Source: an uncultured Paracoccaceae bacterium
GTDB lineage: Bacteria > Pseudomonadota > Alphaproteobacteria > Rhodobacterales > Rhodobacteraceae
NCBI GenBank assembly: GCA_947501355.1
Contig: CANMVA010000001.1
Coordinates: 1,821,492 to 1,885,491 of the forward strand
Direction: 5' to 3'
DNA: 64,000 nucleotides
Shown: one piece after another, positions 21,408 to 31,198 of the stretch
How positions within the stretch are numbered: the first letter of the stretch is position 1
Layout: each line of letters begins with the position of its first letter
Notes under the pieces: model-generated
Told to the model about the DNA's origin: nothing
The model's input: the letters and a program-made list of their open reading frames with translations, nothing else
The model's database searches: none
Position numbers and translations under genes: made by a program

Positions 21408-22756
21408 CCGGCCTTGCCCTCGCGCTGACAGCGTTCGGTTGCATGCTGGTCGGCATCTTCCTGCGCGTGCCGATTGCGCTGGCCATGGGGCTGACCGGGT
21501 TCTTCGGCAGCTGGTATGTGATCGGCGTGCCGACAGGCGCGCTCGCCCAGCTCAAATCGCTGAGTTACGAGACGTTCTCAAATCCCGGCCTCGCCATTGT
21601 GCCGCTCTTCCTGCTGATGGGGCAGTTTGCGACGCGCACGGGCATGTCTGCCGCGCTGTTCGAAGCGGCCTCCGACTGGCTTGGCCACCGCAAGGGCGGG
21701 GTCGCCATGGCCTCTGTCGGGGCCTGTGCGGGGTTCGGTGCGATTTGCGGCTCCTCGCTGGCGACCGCCTCAACCATGGGGCAGGTGGCGCTGCCAGAGA
21801 TGCGGGCGCGGGGGTATTCGGATGCGCTGAGCACGGGCGTACTGGCGGCAGGCGGGACGCTGGGCATCCTGATCCCGCCGTCGATCATCCTTGTAATCTA
21901 CGCGATCATGGCCGAGCAGAACATCGTCAAGATGTTCATGGCCGCGCTGATACCCGGCGTTCTGGCAGCCCTTGGCTATATCCTGACCGTCGCGATCTAT
22001 GTCCGTATGCGCCCCAATTCGGCCAGCACCGCGCCACGCATTCCCTACGCGCAGCGATTGAAGACGCTGAAAGCCACTTGGCCCGTCTTTGTTATCTTCG
22101 GCCTGACGATGGGCGGCATCATCGCCGATTGGAACTGGGTCCGCCCCGGCACCCAGGCGCTCTTCACGCCGAACGAGGCGGCAGCCTTCGGTGCTGCGGC
22201 CACGGGCCTTTATGGTGTGTTGACGGGCAAGCTGGATTGGGAAGGGTTCAAGCTGACCATTCTGCAAACCGCGAAAGCCACCGGCATGATCTTTGCCATC
22301 CTTCTAGGGGCGGAAGTGCTCAAAGGCTTTTTGGCCCTGACCCGTGCGCCGGATTTGCTGGCCGACTGGGTCACCACGCAAGGGTTTCTGCCGATCACCG
22401 TGCTGCTGGTGATGCTGCTGTGTTATCTGATCTTTGGCTGCGTAATGGACAGCCTGTCGATGATCCTGCTGACCGTGCCGATCTTTCTGCCGATCATCGA
22501 AGTGCTCGATTTCGGCATGACCGCAGAGCAGACGGCGATCTGGTTCGGCATCCTTGCACTGATCGTGGTCGAAGTGGGGCTGATCACGCCACCCGTGGGG
22601 ATGAATCTGTTCATCATCAACGGGGTCGCGCGGGATATTCCCATGGGCCAGACCTACCGGGGGGTAACGCCGTTCGTTCTGTCCGATCTTGTGCGCGTCG
22701 GTATTCTGGTCGCGTTCCCGGCGTTGACGCTGTGGCTCGTCGGCGTTGCGTTTTAA
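21404..22756 (+). CDS. TRAP transporter large permease (DctM-type)
   Basis: A 450-residue protein of 12 or more spans, belonging to the ion transporter superfamily. Family features: LRVPIALAMGLTGFFG, FALATASTMGQVALPEM-like ATASTMGQVALPEMRARGY near residue 125, and the GTLGILIPPS block at about 155 that forms part of the transport site; the second half repeats the fold (GCVMDSLSMILLTVPIFLPI, PPVGMNLF). It is coupled to the small permease. The substrate is unknown; the neighbouring PEP-mutase-like gene is on the opposite strand. Confidence 0.95.
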   Translation: MTGLALALTAFGCMLVGIFLRVPIALAMGLTGFFGSWYVIGVPTGALAQLKSLSYETFSNPGLAIVPLFLLMGQFATRTGMSAALFEAASDWLGHRKGGVAMASVGACAGFGAICGSSLATASTMGQVALPEMRARGYSDALSTGVLAAGGTLGILIPPSIILVIYAIMAEQNIVKMFMAALIPGVLAALGYILTVAIYVRMRPNSASTAPRIPYAQRLKTLKATWPVFVIFGLTMGGIIADWNWVRPGTQALFTPNEAAAFGAAATGLYGVLTGKLDWEGFKLTILQTAKATGMIFAILLGAEVLKGFLALTRAPDLLADWVTTQGFLPITVLLVMLLCYLIFGCVMDSLSMILLTVPIFLPIIEVLDFGMTAEQTAIWFGILALIVVEVGLITPPVGMNLFIINGVARDIPMGQTYRGVTPFVLSDLVRVGILVAFPALTLWLVGVAF

Positions 22757-22806
22757 GACGTGGGTTTCGCGCTGCCGCGCGAGGATATTTTGAAAAAGCG
22801 AAAGCG

Positions 22807-23601
22807 CTAGCCGAGCATCTTGTCGACCGTGTCGCTGGGCAGGGTGCGCGCCAGAGGGCTGAAATCGCCATGCTCGAACATCGCCTTGGCCGCATCGTGG
22901 AGCGTGCGCTGGGTGGCCCGCGCCAGTCCGCCACCAAGGGAGACACGGGCAATGCCGGTCTTGGCCAGCTCGGCCAGAGGAACGTCGTGAAAGGGCGCAA
23001 TCGCTAGGGCATTCACGGGCAGGGAGGTCGCATGGACGATGGCCGTGAGATCCTCCAGCGATTTGACGCCAGGCGCGTAAAGCCCATCGACCCCGGCGGC
23101 CTCGAACGCCTGCAAGCGCGCGATGGCCAGATCCAGCGTCTCTGTCCCCAGCAGCAGCACATCCGTGCGCCCGACCAGAAAGAAATCCTTGCTGAGCGCC
23201 TTGGCCGCCGACGCGGCGGCGCGCATGCGCTCGGTGGCCAGTTCCAGATCATAGGGGGCGCTCCCGGGAAGCGCCGTGTCTTCGATGCAAATCCCCGCCA
23301 GCCCAACCTCACCCGACAGGCGCACGGTTTCGGCGCAAATGTCCGGATCGTCGCCATAGCCGTTCTCGAAATCGCCTGACACCGGCACGTTGACCGCTGC
23401 AACGAGGTCCTGCGCATGGGCCAGCGCCTGATCGCGCGGCACGTTGGCATCCGGCACGCCCAGCGTAAACCCGTGGGCCGCCGATGAGGTGCCGATGGCT
23501 TGCGCGCCCATCGCGACCAGCATCTTGGCAGAGCCCAAATCCCACGCATTGGCCAGAATGAACGGATTGCCCGGCTTGTGCAGGTCGCGAAAACGGGTCA
23601 T
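22807..23601 (-). CDS. Isocitrate lyase / PEP mutase superfamily protein
   Basis: A 264-residue TIM-barrel enzyme of the phosphoenolpyruvate mutase / isocitrate lyase superfamily. The N-terminal ILANAWDLGSAKMLVAMG, DFENGYGDD (metal-binding) and GICIEDTALPG blocks define the group. The active-site cysteine motif of isocitrate lyase is absent (SSAAHGFTLG occupies the region), so the reaction is probably C-C or C-P lysis or hydrolysis of a 2-oxo or carboxy acid, not isocitrate cleavage. A short downstream stretch on the other side holds a weak palindrome. Substrate unknown. Confidence 0.85.
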   Translation of the reverse strand: MTRFRDLHKPGNPFILANAWDLGSAKMLVAMGAQAIGTSSAAHGFTLGVPDANVPRDQALAHAQDLVAAVNVPVSGDFENGYGDDPDICAETVRLSGEVGLAGICIEDTALPGSAPYDLELATERMRAAASAAKALSKDFFLVGRTDVLLLGTETLDLAIARLQAFEAAGVDGLYAPGVKSLEDLTAIVHATSLPVNALAIAPFHDVPLAELAKTGIARVSLGGGLARATQRTLHDAAKAMFEHGDFSPLARTLPSDTVDKMLG

Positions 23602-23813
23602 GGCGGTGTCCTTTTGCAGATCTCCGCCACGCTACGATGCATTCTGACGCGGCGCTAGATTTTTGCGCGCGAGGTCCCTATACGAGGTCCATGGACTGGA
23701 TCTGTTGCCTCTGCCGCGCCTAATCCGCGATTGCGCCCGCGCTTTCGCGCATCCTGCCTTTTCACCCTTTCGATGACTTGCTAAGCCGCGCTCATGCGCG
23801 CGAGGACCCATCC

Positions 23814-25178
23814 ATGACCCAGATCCGTCTGCACAATTCCAAGACCCGCCAGAAAGAGGTCTTCACCCCGCTCGATCCGCAAAATCTGCGGATGTATCTG
23901 TGCGGGCCCACGGTCTATGACCGCGCGCATCTGGGCAACTCGCGCAATGTGCTGATGTTTGACGTGCTTTACCGGCTGCTACGCCATGTCTATGGCGCCG
24001 ATCACGTGACCTATGCGCGCAATTTCACGGATGTGGATGACAAGATCAACGCACGCGCTGCCGAAAGTGGGCGAGCGATTGGCGAGATCACCGAAGAAAC
24101 GATTGGCTGGTATCACGCCGATATGGACGCGCTTGGCGCGCTGCGCCCCACCCATGAGCCGCGCGCGACGGCCTATATCGCCGAGATGGTGGCGATGATC
24201 GAAAACCTGATTGCCAAGGGCCATGCCTATGCCGCCGAAGGCCATGTGCTCTTTGCGGTCGACAGCTATAAGGGTTACGGCGCGCTGTCGGGTCGGTCGG
24301 TTGAGGATATGATCGCAGGTGCGCGGGTCGAGGTCGCGCCTTACAAGAAAAACCCGATGGATTTTGTGCTCTGGAAGCCGTCCTCGGATGATCTGCCGGG
24401 GTGGGACAGCCCGTGGGGCCGCGGGCGTCCGGGCTGGCATATCGAATGCTCCGCCATGACAGAGGCGCTTTTCGGGCCGTCTTTCGACATCCATGGCGGC
24501 GGCACGGATCTGATGTTTCCCCATCACGAGAACGAGGTTGCCCAAAGCTGCTGTGCGCATCCCGAAGGCGGGTTCGCACAAGTGTGGCTGCACAATGAGA
24601 TGCTGCAGGTCGAGGGCAAGAAGATGTCCAAGTCCCTGGGTAATTTTTTCACCATCCGCGACCTGCTGGATCAAGGTATTCCCGGTGAGGTCGTACGCTT
24701 TGTCATGCTGGGCGCGCATTATCGCAAGCCGATGGATTGGACCGACCGGAAACGCAGGGAGGCCGAGGCGACCTTGCGCAAATGGCGCGATATGACTGCA
24801 AATGTGGCGGCGGGCGAAGTGTCCGAGGCGGTGATTGACGCCTTGGCGGATGACCTCAACACAGCCGGCGCGATTGCGGAACTCTTCCGTCTGGCGAGCA
24901 AGGGCGATGCGGCAACGCTCAAGGCGTCGGCGCAGATGCTTGGCCTATTGACCGACGCATTGGGCGGCTGGGACCAGATCGACACTGGCGATCACGGCGC
25001 GCGTATCGAAGCCCTTTTGCAAGAACGTGCCGACGCGCGCGAGGCCCGCGATTTCGCCCGCGCGGATGCGCTGCGCGATGGCTTCGCGGCAGCCGGGGTG
25101 ATCGTCAAGGACACGGCCGATGGGGCCACATGGGAGGCCGGGCCGGACTTCGACCCAAGCAAGCTCGATGAGCTTTGA
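23814..25178 (+). CDS. cysS: Cysteinyl-tRNA synthetase
   Basis: A 454-residue class I synthetase that charges tRNA-Cys. Zinc and ATP-site features: [16 protein letters not shown] (the HIGH-type motif reads HLGN), [12 protein letters not shown], the GWHIECSAM block that holds a zinc-binding cysteine and the KKMSKSLGN signature at about residue 265. The helical C-terminal part contains [14 protein letters not shown]. The ATG at 23814 gives the normal N-terminus [16 protein letters not shown]. The stop region overlaps the next gene by 11 bases. Confidence 0.97.
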   Translation: MTQIRLHNSKTRQKEVFTPLDPQNLRMYLCGPTVYDRAHLGNSRNVLMFDVLYRLLRHVYGADHVTYARNFTDVDDKINARAAESGRAIGEITEETIGWYHADMDALGALRPTHEPRATAYIAEMVAMIENLIAKGHAYAAEGHVLFAVDSYKGYGALSGRSVEDMIAGARVEVAPYKKNPMDFVLWKPSSDDLPGWDSPWGRGRPGWHIECSAMTEALFGPSFDIHGGGTDLMFPHHENEVAQSCCAHPEGGFAQVWLHNEMLQVEGKKMSKSLGNFFTIRDLLDQGIPGEVVRFVMLGAHYRKPMDWTDRKRREAEATLRKWRDMTANVAAGEVSEAVIDALADDLNTAGAIAELFRLASKGDAATLKASAQMLGLLTDALGGWDQIDTGDHGARIEALLQERADAREARDFARADALRDGFAAAGVIVKDTADGATWEAGPDFDPSKLDEL

Positions 25179-25932
25179 AGCCTGCGCAGAGATCGTCGAG
25201 CGCGGCGATCCAGAGCGGTTTCTGGCGATCATGGCCGCTCCGGTGGCGGCGCGGCGCGTGCTCTTTCCGATCATCGCTTTCAACGTCGAGGTCTCGCGCG
25301 CGCCCTGGGTGACGCAGGAGCCGATGATCGCCGAGATGCGCCTGCAATGGTGGCGCGATGTGTTGGAAGAAATCGCCGAAGGTCGCCCGGTGCGCGCCCA
25401 TGAGGTGACAACCCCGCTAGCAGAGGTTCTGACACCGAAACAGGCCCGCGATCTGGACCGCTTGGTCGCCGCGCGGCGCTGGGATATCCACACCGACCCG
25501 TTCGAGGATGCGGCGCATTTTGAGGAGTATCTGAACGCGACGGCGGCCAATCTTCTGGTGACCTGCGCGCAAGCCTTGGGCGATGCCAGCGCCGAGGTCG
25601 TGCGCGGCTTTGGCTGGGGAATGGGGCTGGCCAACTGGCTGCGTGCTGTCCCGGAACTTGAGGCTCGGGACAAAGTCCCGATGGTTGATGGTCGCCCGGA
25701 GGCGGTGCGCCTCTTGGCAGAAAGAGGCATCGCCCTGATCCGGGAGGCGCGTGCGCGCCGGGCCGCCGTGTCGGCTGAGGCCCAACCAGCGATGTTGCTG
25801 GGCTGGAATGCCGAAGCCGTCTTGCAAGCTGCAGCCCGCAACCCGGACGCCGTCCTGCAAGGGGCGCTGAACCCTAGCCCGGCCCGTGCAAAGCTCAGCT
25901 TGATGGTGAAATCCGCTACTGCCCGGTGGTAG
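25168..25932 (+). CDS. Squalene/phytoene synthase family protein
   Basis: A 254-residue all-helical protein of the squalene/phytoene synthase fold. The usual DxxxD substrate motifs are largely missing; instead there are [15 protein letters not shown] near residue 55 and [14 protein letters not shown] near 130. This reduced form is close to the NDUFAF6-type proteins, which help assemble respiratory complex I in mitochondria; in bacteria the role is untested. The start is inside the end of cysS (11-base overlap), so translation is coupled. No carotenoid genes are nearby, which speaks against a pigment pathway. Confidence 0.78.
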   Translation: MSFEACAEIVERGDPERFLAIMAAPVAARRVLFPIIAFNVEVSRAPWVTQEPMIAEMRLQWWRDVLEEIAEGRPVRAHEVTTPLAEVLTPKQARDLDRLVAARRWDIHTDPFEDAAHFEEYLNATAANLLVTCAQALGDASAEVVRGFGWGMGLANWLRAVPELEARDKVPMVDGRPEAVRLLAERGIALIREARARRAAVSAEAQPAMLLGWNAEAVLQAAARNPDAVLQGALNPSPARAKLSLMVKSATARW

Positions 25933-27145
25933 TTTTCGGGCGCAGCGTCAGCCAGATCAGCGCGCCGCCCGCTAGGATCAGGAAGGGGGCCATGGCCAGG
26001 TTCACCGCCGTCCAGCCCTCAACGACCGACCCGCCCGAGCAGTTCATCAACCCGCCCGACGCCAGCGAGGCCAGGGTCACGCAGCCAAAGACAATCGTGT
26101 CATTCATGCCCTGAACGCGGCCGCGCTCTTCGGGGCGTTGGGCGGCCGTCAGCATCGCTGTCGCCCCGATGAAGCCGAAGTTCCAGCCGATCCCCAGCAG
26201 CACGAGGGCTACGAAAAACTGAAACAGTTCCACACCTGACAGCGCGACCAACCCCGCGACGGCCAGCAGGAACAGCCCGACCGAGACGATCTTTTCGGCT
26301 CCGAACCGGACGATCAGATGGCCGGTGACAAAGGACGGCGCGAACATCGCCAGGACATGGGCGCTGACCACATCCGCCGCGTTGCCCGGCGTGAAGCCGC
26401 ACCCGACCACGGCCAGCGGGGTCGAGGTCATCACAAGGGTCATCAGCGCGTAGCTGACCATGCCGCAGATAACGGCGACCAGAATTTTGGGATCCTTCAG
26501 AAGCTCCATCCGGGTGCGGCCCGCCGGGGCGTCCTTGTCGGGCTTGGGCGGTTTGGGGATATCGAGGAAAAAAAACAGCAGCATCCCAAAGAGGTTGATG
26601 ACGATGGCAAGGATGTAGGTTCCAAGGAAGGTCACCGCGGTCAGGTCGATGGTGACTTTGACCAATTGCGGCCCGATCAGGGCTGCCAGCAGACCGCCTG
26701 CCAGCACATAGCTGATCGCTTTGGGTCGGTATGTGTCCGAGGCCGTATCGGTCGCGGCGAAGCGGTAAAACCCCTGTGCGGACATATAGATACCGGTCAT
26801 GTAACTGCCGACCAGAAAGATCCAGAAGTTGCCGATTGTCAGCGCATAAGCCGCGATCATCGACCCGATCAGCCCGCCGGTTGCCCCCACCAGAAATCCA
26901 TTGCGACGCCCATAGCTCTGCATGAAAGCGCTGAGCCATGGTGCAGTGGTCATCGAGCCGAACACCATCATCGAAATGGGGAGGGTCGCGAGGCAGAGGA
27001 TCGGGGCCATTTGCTGGCCTGCCAACCCGCCGATCACCATGATCATCGTGATCTGGCTGCCCAGAATCGCCTGGGCTGCCACTAAAACCCACACGTTTCG
27101 CTTGGCGCGGCTGTCGTCGGGAATATCAGTGGCAATTGTTGTCAT
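25916..27145 (-). CDS. MFS transporter
   Basis: A 409-residue major facilitator with 12 predicted spans split by a cytoplasmic loop near residue 205 (DIPKPPKPDKDAPAG). The loop 2-3 signature is degenerate (QSYGRRNGFLVGATGG). The N-terminus is hydrophilic (about 20 residues) before span 1. No substrate-specific motif is recognised; a drug or metabolite exporter of the YfcJ/NreB-like type is one possibility. Its 3' end overlaps the end of the synthase-like gene by 17 bases in convergent orientation. Confidence 0.85.
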   Translation of the reverse strand: MTTIATDIPDDSRAKRNVWVLVAAQAILGSQITMIMVIGGLAGQQMAPILCLATLPISMMVFGSMTTAPWLSAFMQSYGRRNGFLVGATGGLIGSMIAAYALTIGNFWIFLVGSYMTGIYMSAQGFYRFAATDTASDTYRPKAISYVLAGGLLAALIGPQLVKVTIDLTAVTFLGTYILAIVINLFGMLLFFFLDIPKPPKPDKDAPAGRTRMELLKDPKILVAVICGMVSYALMTLVMTSTPLAVVGCGFTPGNAADVVSAHVLAMFAPSFVTGHLIVRFGAEKIVSVGLFLLAVAGLVALSGVELFQFFVALVLLGIGWNFGFIGATAMLTAAQRPEERGRVQGMNDTIVFGCVTLASLASGGLMNCSGGSVVEGWTAVNLAMAPFLILAGGALIWLTLRPKTTTGQ

Positions 27146-27168
27146 GAGGGTGCAGTAAACCGTTAAGT

Positions 27169-28455
27169 TCAGTCGGGCAAGCGCTGGTCGATCAGGTGCG
27201 CAAAGGAGCCGCAGGCACGGCCCTCCCGCAGCCCCATATCCGGCAGTCGGGTGCCTTCGGCATCCTGCGCTTCAAACAGGGGCGGGCCCTTTGCGCTCAG
27301 GGTGGTTGCGTAGTGAAACTCATGGGCTGCCCAAGCACCGGGAAAAGGTCCCCCGACCGCGCGCAGGTTCCGATAGCCAAGGTGGAGCTTTCGCGTCGCG
27401 AAGGAGGTTTCCAACCGCAACAGGCCCAACATGGGGTGACGGGTGCCGTCCGCGTCCGTCAGACCGTCGCCCATCACCATATACCCACCGCATTCACCAT
27501 ATATATCAGTGCTTTCAGCGGCACTCTTGATGCTTTTTATGAAGGCAGAATTGCTTGCAAGCCGGCCTGCGTAAAGCTCTGGATACCCGCCGGGCAGGAC
27601 GATTAAATCCGCCTCTGGCGCGGCCTCATCGGCCAAGGGCGAAAAGGGCGTCACCTCGGCCCCGGCGGATTGCCAATCGGACAGGATATGAGGATATGCA
27701 AAGGCGAAAGCCGCATCCTGAGCAATCGCGATCCGTTGGGCCGGTGGCGGGATGATCTTGCTCTCAGCCGTGGCCTGTTGCGACCCGCGCAGCGCTGTCA
27801 AAGCGTCCAGATCGAGTGCCGCCGCCATGGTCGTGGCGGCGCCGTCAAGAAAGGCCTCAAGATCGGGGCGCTCTTGCGCTTGAACCAGCCCCAAATGGCG
27901 GGACGGGTGGGCGAGTTTTGTGGCACGCGGGACGGCCCCAAAGACCGGCAGGCCCAAAGGGGCAAGGGCTGCGCGAAGCAGTCTTTCGTGCCGCGGGCTA
28001 CCGACCCGGTTCAGGATCACGCCCGCGATTTGCACCGCGTTGTCATGGCTTGCGAACCCGGTGACCAAGGGGGCCACCGATTGCGCCATCCGCGCGGCAT
28101 CGACGACCAGAACCACCGGCAGGCCCAACTGCCGCGCGAGATCGGCGGTCGCGCCTGCGCCATCCGGGGGCGCGCCGTCAAAAAGCCCCATCGCGCCTTC
28201 GACAATCAACAGGCCATCGCCAGCCGCCAAGGCTGCGATCCGGCCGGGCGACATCGCCCAGGCGTCAAGGTTCACACATGGCGCGCCGGAGGCCGCTTCA
28301 TGAAAGCGGGGATCAATGTAATCTGGCCCGGATTTCGCACTTCGGACGGGCAGACCGCGCTGTCGGAACGCACGTAACAGGCCCAACGTAATCGTCGTTT
28401 TGCCGCATCCAGAGCTAGGTGCCGCAATAATGAAACCGTTTTGAAGCAAGGACAT
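27169..28455 (-). CDS. cobB: Cobyrinate a,c-diamide synthase CobB
   Basis: A 428-residue amidotransferase that amidates the a and c side chains of (hydrogeno)byrinic acid in cobalamin synthesis, using glutamine. The P-loop is IIAAPSSGCGKTTITLGLL near the N-terminus, followed by SGPDYIDPRFH. The glutamine amidotransferase domain has LPGGYPELYA and the nucleophile cysteine in YGECGGYMVMG near residue 315. The ATG at 28455 gives the proper N-terminus; an earlier start would add 32 unrelated residues. It is 17 bases from cobA, in the same direction. Confidence 0.95.
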   Translation of the reverse strand: MSLLQNGFIIAAPSSGCGKTTITLGLLRAFRQRGLPVRSAKSGPDYIDPRFHEAASGAPCVNLDAWAMSPGRIAALAAGDGLLIVEGAMGLFDGAPPDGAGATADLARQLGLPVVLVVDAARMAQSVAPLVTGFASHDNAVQIAGVILNRVGSPRHERLLRAALAPLGLPVFGAVPRATKLAHPSRHLGLVQAQERPDLEAFLDGAATTMAAALDLDALTALRGSQQATAESKIIPPPAQRIAIAQDAAFAFAYPHILSDWQSAGAEVTPFSPLADEAAPEADLIVLPGGYPELYAGRLASNSAFIKSIKSAAESTDIYGECGGYMVMGDGLTDADGTRHPMLGLLRLETSFATRKLHLGYRNLRAVGGPFPGAWAAHEFHYATTLSAKGPPLFEAQDAEGTRLPDMGLREGRACGSFAHLIDQRLPD

Positions 28456-28472
28456 GTAGGGCGAACTTAACG

Positions 28473-29324
28473 TTATCCGGCTTCCGCGGGACGCCCGCGA
28501 TCCAGCGGGTCCAGATTGCGCGGTGCGATCCCTTGGGCCATGGACTGCCAATCCAGCGCCTGACGCATCAATACCGATCGCCCGACACAGATCACCGCCG
28601 GTGGCTCCAGCCCGGCAGCGGCGATATCGACCTCAAGCGTGCCCAAAGTGCTCTCCAGCACTTGTTGATCGGCGGTGGTGGCGGTGGTGACAAGGCCCAC
28701 CGGTTCGGACAGGGGGCGTCCCGCCGCCAGCAATTCCGACACGATACGCCCGATATGCTTCATCCCCATATAGATCACGATCACCTGCGAGCCTTGGGCG
28801 ATGGCTTTCCAGTCAAGTGATGATGTCGCGTCGCCGGTCTGGTCGTGACCCGTCACGAAAGTCACCGATTGGTTCACGTCGCGATGGGTCACCGGAATAC
28901 CGGCATAGGCCAGCCCGCCGATCCCGGCGGTGATCCCGGGAATAATGCGGATCGGGATACCATGCTGCACCAGCGCTTGCGCCTCTTCGCCGCCACGTCC
29001 GAAGACAAAGGGGTCGCCCCCTTTGAGCCGCAAGACGCGCTTGCCTGCACGGGCCAGCTCGACCAGCCGCAGAGAGATATCCCGTTGTTTCGCCGACGGT
29101 TTTCCGCCGCGTTTGCCTGCATAGATATGTTCGGCCTGGGGCGCCCAATCCAGAATGTCGGTCTGCACCAGCGCGTCATAAACAATCACATCCGCCTGCC
29201 GCAGCGCATTGAGAGCATGCAGGGTCAGCAGCCCCGGATCACCGGGGCCTGCACCGCACAGCCAGACCCAGCCTTGTTCAAGAACAGGCCAGTCCGAGGT
29301 GGGCAAAGCGAGCGAGTCGGTCAT
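28473..29324 (-). CDS. cobA: Uroporphyrinogen-III C-methyltransferase CobA
   Basis: A 283-residue tetrapyrrole methylase that makes precorrin-2 from uroporphyrinogen III with two SAM. Family marks: GAGPGDPGLLTL near residue 25, VIVYDALV, LRLKGGDPFVFGRGGEEA (about residues 97-114) and GITAGIGGLAYAGIPVTHR. It has no CysG-type dehydrogenase/ferrochelatase extension, so it feeds the cobalamin path (or siroheme with other enzymes). A short divergent region of 99 bases separates it from cbiD and would hold both promoters; no cobalamin riboswitch was recognised there. Confidence 0.96.
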   Translation of the reverse strand: MTDSLALPTSDWPVLEQGWVWLCGAGPGDPGLLTLHALNALRQADVIVYDALVQTDILDWAPQAEHIYAGKRGGKPSAKQRDISLRLVELARAGKRVLRLKGGDPFVFGRGGEEAQALVQHGIPIRIIPGITAGIGGLAYAGIPVTHRDVNQSVTFVTGHDQTGDATSSLDWKAIAQGSQVIVIYMGMKHIGRIVSELLAAGRPLSEPVGLVTTATTADQQVLESTLGTLEVDIAAAGLEPPAVICVGRSVLMRQALDWQSMAQGIAPRNLDPLDRGRPAEAG

Positions 29325-29423
29325 GACCTGTTTATGCCGCCCCCAAGTGTTTGAGGAAAGGGGACAAAGCGACACCGTTTACCCCGTTGGCGGCACGCCC
29401 CGCTTGTGCCTATAGTCCCCGCG

Positions 29424-30473
29424 ATGGCCCGCAAACCGACCGGAGATTTGCGCCGTGGCTGGACCACAGGCGCTTGCGCGACCGCTGCTGTGAAAGCGGC
29501 GCTGATGCAGCTTTGGGGCGGTGCGTTTCCGCGCGACGTGCAGATCACCTTGCCGAAGGGAGAGACCCCGGTCTTCCCTTTGGCCCATCATGCGGCGGGC
29601 GACGGTTGGGCTGAGGTGGGCATCACCAAAGACGCAGGCGATGACCCGGATGTTACCCATGGCGCGTTGGTGATTGCGAAGGTGAAGGCCGCTCCCCAAG
29701 GTATTGTTTTCAAAGCAGGAGAGGGCGTTGGTCATGTGACCAAACCCGGCCTGCCCATCGCCGTGGGAGAGCCCGCAGTCAACCCCGTGCCGCGCGCGAT
29801 GATGGAAGCTGTCGTGGCTGAAATGGCCGCGCAGTTTGGCCAACCCGCGGCGGTTGAGATCACCATCCGCATTCCGGGGGGCGCAGAGCTTGCGCTGAAA
29901 ACCTGGAACCCGCGTTTGGGCATTGAAGGCGGCCTGTCTATTCTTGGCACCACCGGCATCGTGCGCCCGTTCAGCTGTGCCGCCTGGATCGCCTCGATCC
30001 ATCGGGGCATCGACGTGGCGCGCGCGGACGGGCTGAGCCATGTCGCTGGTTGCACCGGGGCGACGAGCGAGCGGGTGGTGCAAGGGCTGTATGACCTGCC
30101 GGATCATGCGATGCTGGATATGGGCGATTTTGCCGGGGGCCTGTTGAAATACCTCGCCAAGCATCCGGTGGGGCGGATCACGATTGGCGGTGGCATCGGC
30201 AAGATGACGAAACTTGCCCAAGGGGCGGTTGATCTGCATTCTGGACGCTCTCAGGTCGATTTCGAGGCTTTGGCGCACGATCTCAAACAGCCCGATCTGG
30301 CGCAGGCCAACACGGCGCTGGCCGCCTATGACATGGCCGGGGCACCGATGGCCAAGATGGTCGCGGCCCGCGGGTTGGAGCGGGTGCAGGCGCTTTTGAG
30401 CGACACCGATATCGTCGCAGATATCGTTGTGATTGATCGAGCAGGCCACGTTCTGGCACAAGCAGGGGCATGA
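29424..30473 (+). CDS. cbiD: Cobalt-precorrin-5B (C1)-methyltransferase CbiD
   Basis: A 349-residue enzyme that methylates C1 of the corrin ring with SAM after deacylation. The N-terminal RRGWTTGACATAAVKAAL, the VNPVPRAM segment, GTTGIVRPFSCAAWI (about 180) and GGGIGKMTKLAQG are family marks. In the oxygen-dependent pathway this step is done by CobF, so a CbiD in a set with cobB and cobK suggests substitution of CobF. The ATG at 29424 gives the conserved start. Its stop overlaps the cobK start by four bases. Confidence 0.95.
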   Translation: MARKPTGDLRRGWTTGACATAAVKAALMQLWGGAFPRDVQITLPKGETPVFPLAHHAAGDGWAEVGITKDAGDDPDVTHGALVIAKVKAAPQGIVFKAGEGVGHVTKPGLPIAVGEPAVNPVPRAMMEAVVAEMAAQFGQPAAVEITIRIPGGAELALKTWNPRLGIEGGLSILGTTGIVRPFSCAAWIASIHRGIDVARADGLSHVAGCTGATSERVVQGLYDLPDHAMLDMGDFAGGLLKYLAKHPVGRITIGGGIGKMTKLAQGAVDLHSGRSQVDFEALAHDLKQPDLAQANTALAAYDMAGAPMAKMVAARGLERVQALLSDTDIVADIVVIDRAGHVLAQAGA

Positions 30474-31198
30474 CGATTTTGTTGCTCTCTGGCACCGCCG
30501 AAGCGCGGGCGTTGGCCAAGCAACTGGCGGCGGAAGACATCGCCGCCATCGCGTCGCTGGCCGGGGCCACGCGCGCACCGGTGATCCAACCGATCCCGAC
30601 GCGCATCGGGGGGTTCGGGGGCGAAGCCGGGTTTCGCGCGTATCTTGACGCGGCAAAGATCGCGGCCGTGCTGGACGCAACCCATCCATTCGCCGCGCGT
30701 ATCTCGCATCGCACGGCGCGTATCTGTGCGCAGCTGGGCGTGCCCTATTGCCAAGTGTTGCGGCCCGCATGGCATCCCGCCGCGCAAGATCAGTGGATCC
30801 CGATCGCCCGCGAGGAAGACGCGGCAGAGCATATTGGCGGTCAGACCCATGTCTTTCTGGCCACCGGGCGGCAGACCCTGGACCGCTTTGCCAATCTGGA
30901 AGGCCGACAGCTTTATTGTCGTCAGATTGACCCACCTGATCAGCCGTTCCCGTTTGCAAATGGGCGCTATATCGTCGGTCGCCCGCCTTTCACGGTGGAG
31001 CAGGAGATGGATCTGTTTCAATCGCTGAAAATCGACTGGTTGGTGGTCAAAAATGCGGGAGGCGAGACCAGTTTTACCAAGCTCGTCGCCGCGCGGGAAC
31101 TCGGCATACCCGTCTTAATGATTGAGCGCCCCCCTCAGCCGGACGCGCTGTGCGTCAGCACGGTGAATGCGGCCATGGCGTGGGTGCGCGACCTGTGA
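30470..31198 (+). CDS. cobK: Precorrin-6A reductase CobK
   Basis: A 242-residue NADPH-dependent reductase that converts precorrin-6A to precorrin-6B. It begins LLLSGTAEARALA (Rossmann fold), has VLDATHPFAARISHRTARIC near residue 65, and C-terminal WLVVKNAGGETSFTKLVAARELGIPVLMIERP, the most conserved block of the family. It forms an operon with cbiD through ATGA. Downstream it overlaps the glycosylase gene (GTGA), coupling a cobalamin gene to a DNA repair gene. Confidence 0.95.
   Translation: MTILLLSGTAEARALAKQLAAEDIAAIASLAGATRAPVIQPIPTRIGGFGGEAGFRAYLDAAKIAAVLDATHPFAARISHRTARICAQLGVPYCQVLRPAWHPAAQDQWIPIAREEDAAEHIGGQTHVFLATGRQTLDRFANLEGRQLYCRQIDPPDQPFPFANGRYIVGRPPFTVEQEMDLFQSLKIDWLVVKNAGGETSFTKLVAARELGIPVLMIERPPQPDALCVSTVNAAMAWVRDL

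Noticed and set aside
22757-22806. Terminator after the TRAP genes
   Set aside because: GCGCTGCCGCGCGAGGATATTTT looks like a dispersed Rhodobacterales motif, but the pairing is weak and no clear stem with T-run was found.
21382-23007. A 541-codon plus-strand frame over dctM and the next gene
   Set aside because: Out-of-frame shadow over the TRAP permease, with low-complexity arginine/alanine composition and no motif.
29325-29423. A cobalamin riboswitch between cobA and cbiD
   Set aside because: The gap is only 99 bases and contains no recognisable B12-box (such as GCCACTG) or matching stems.
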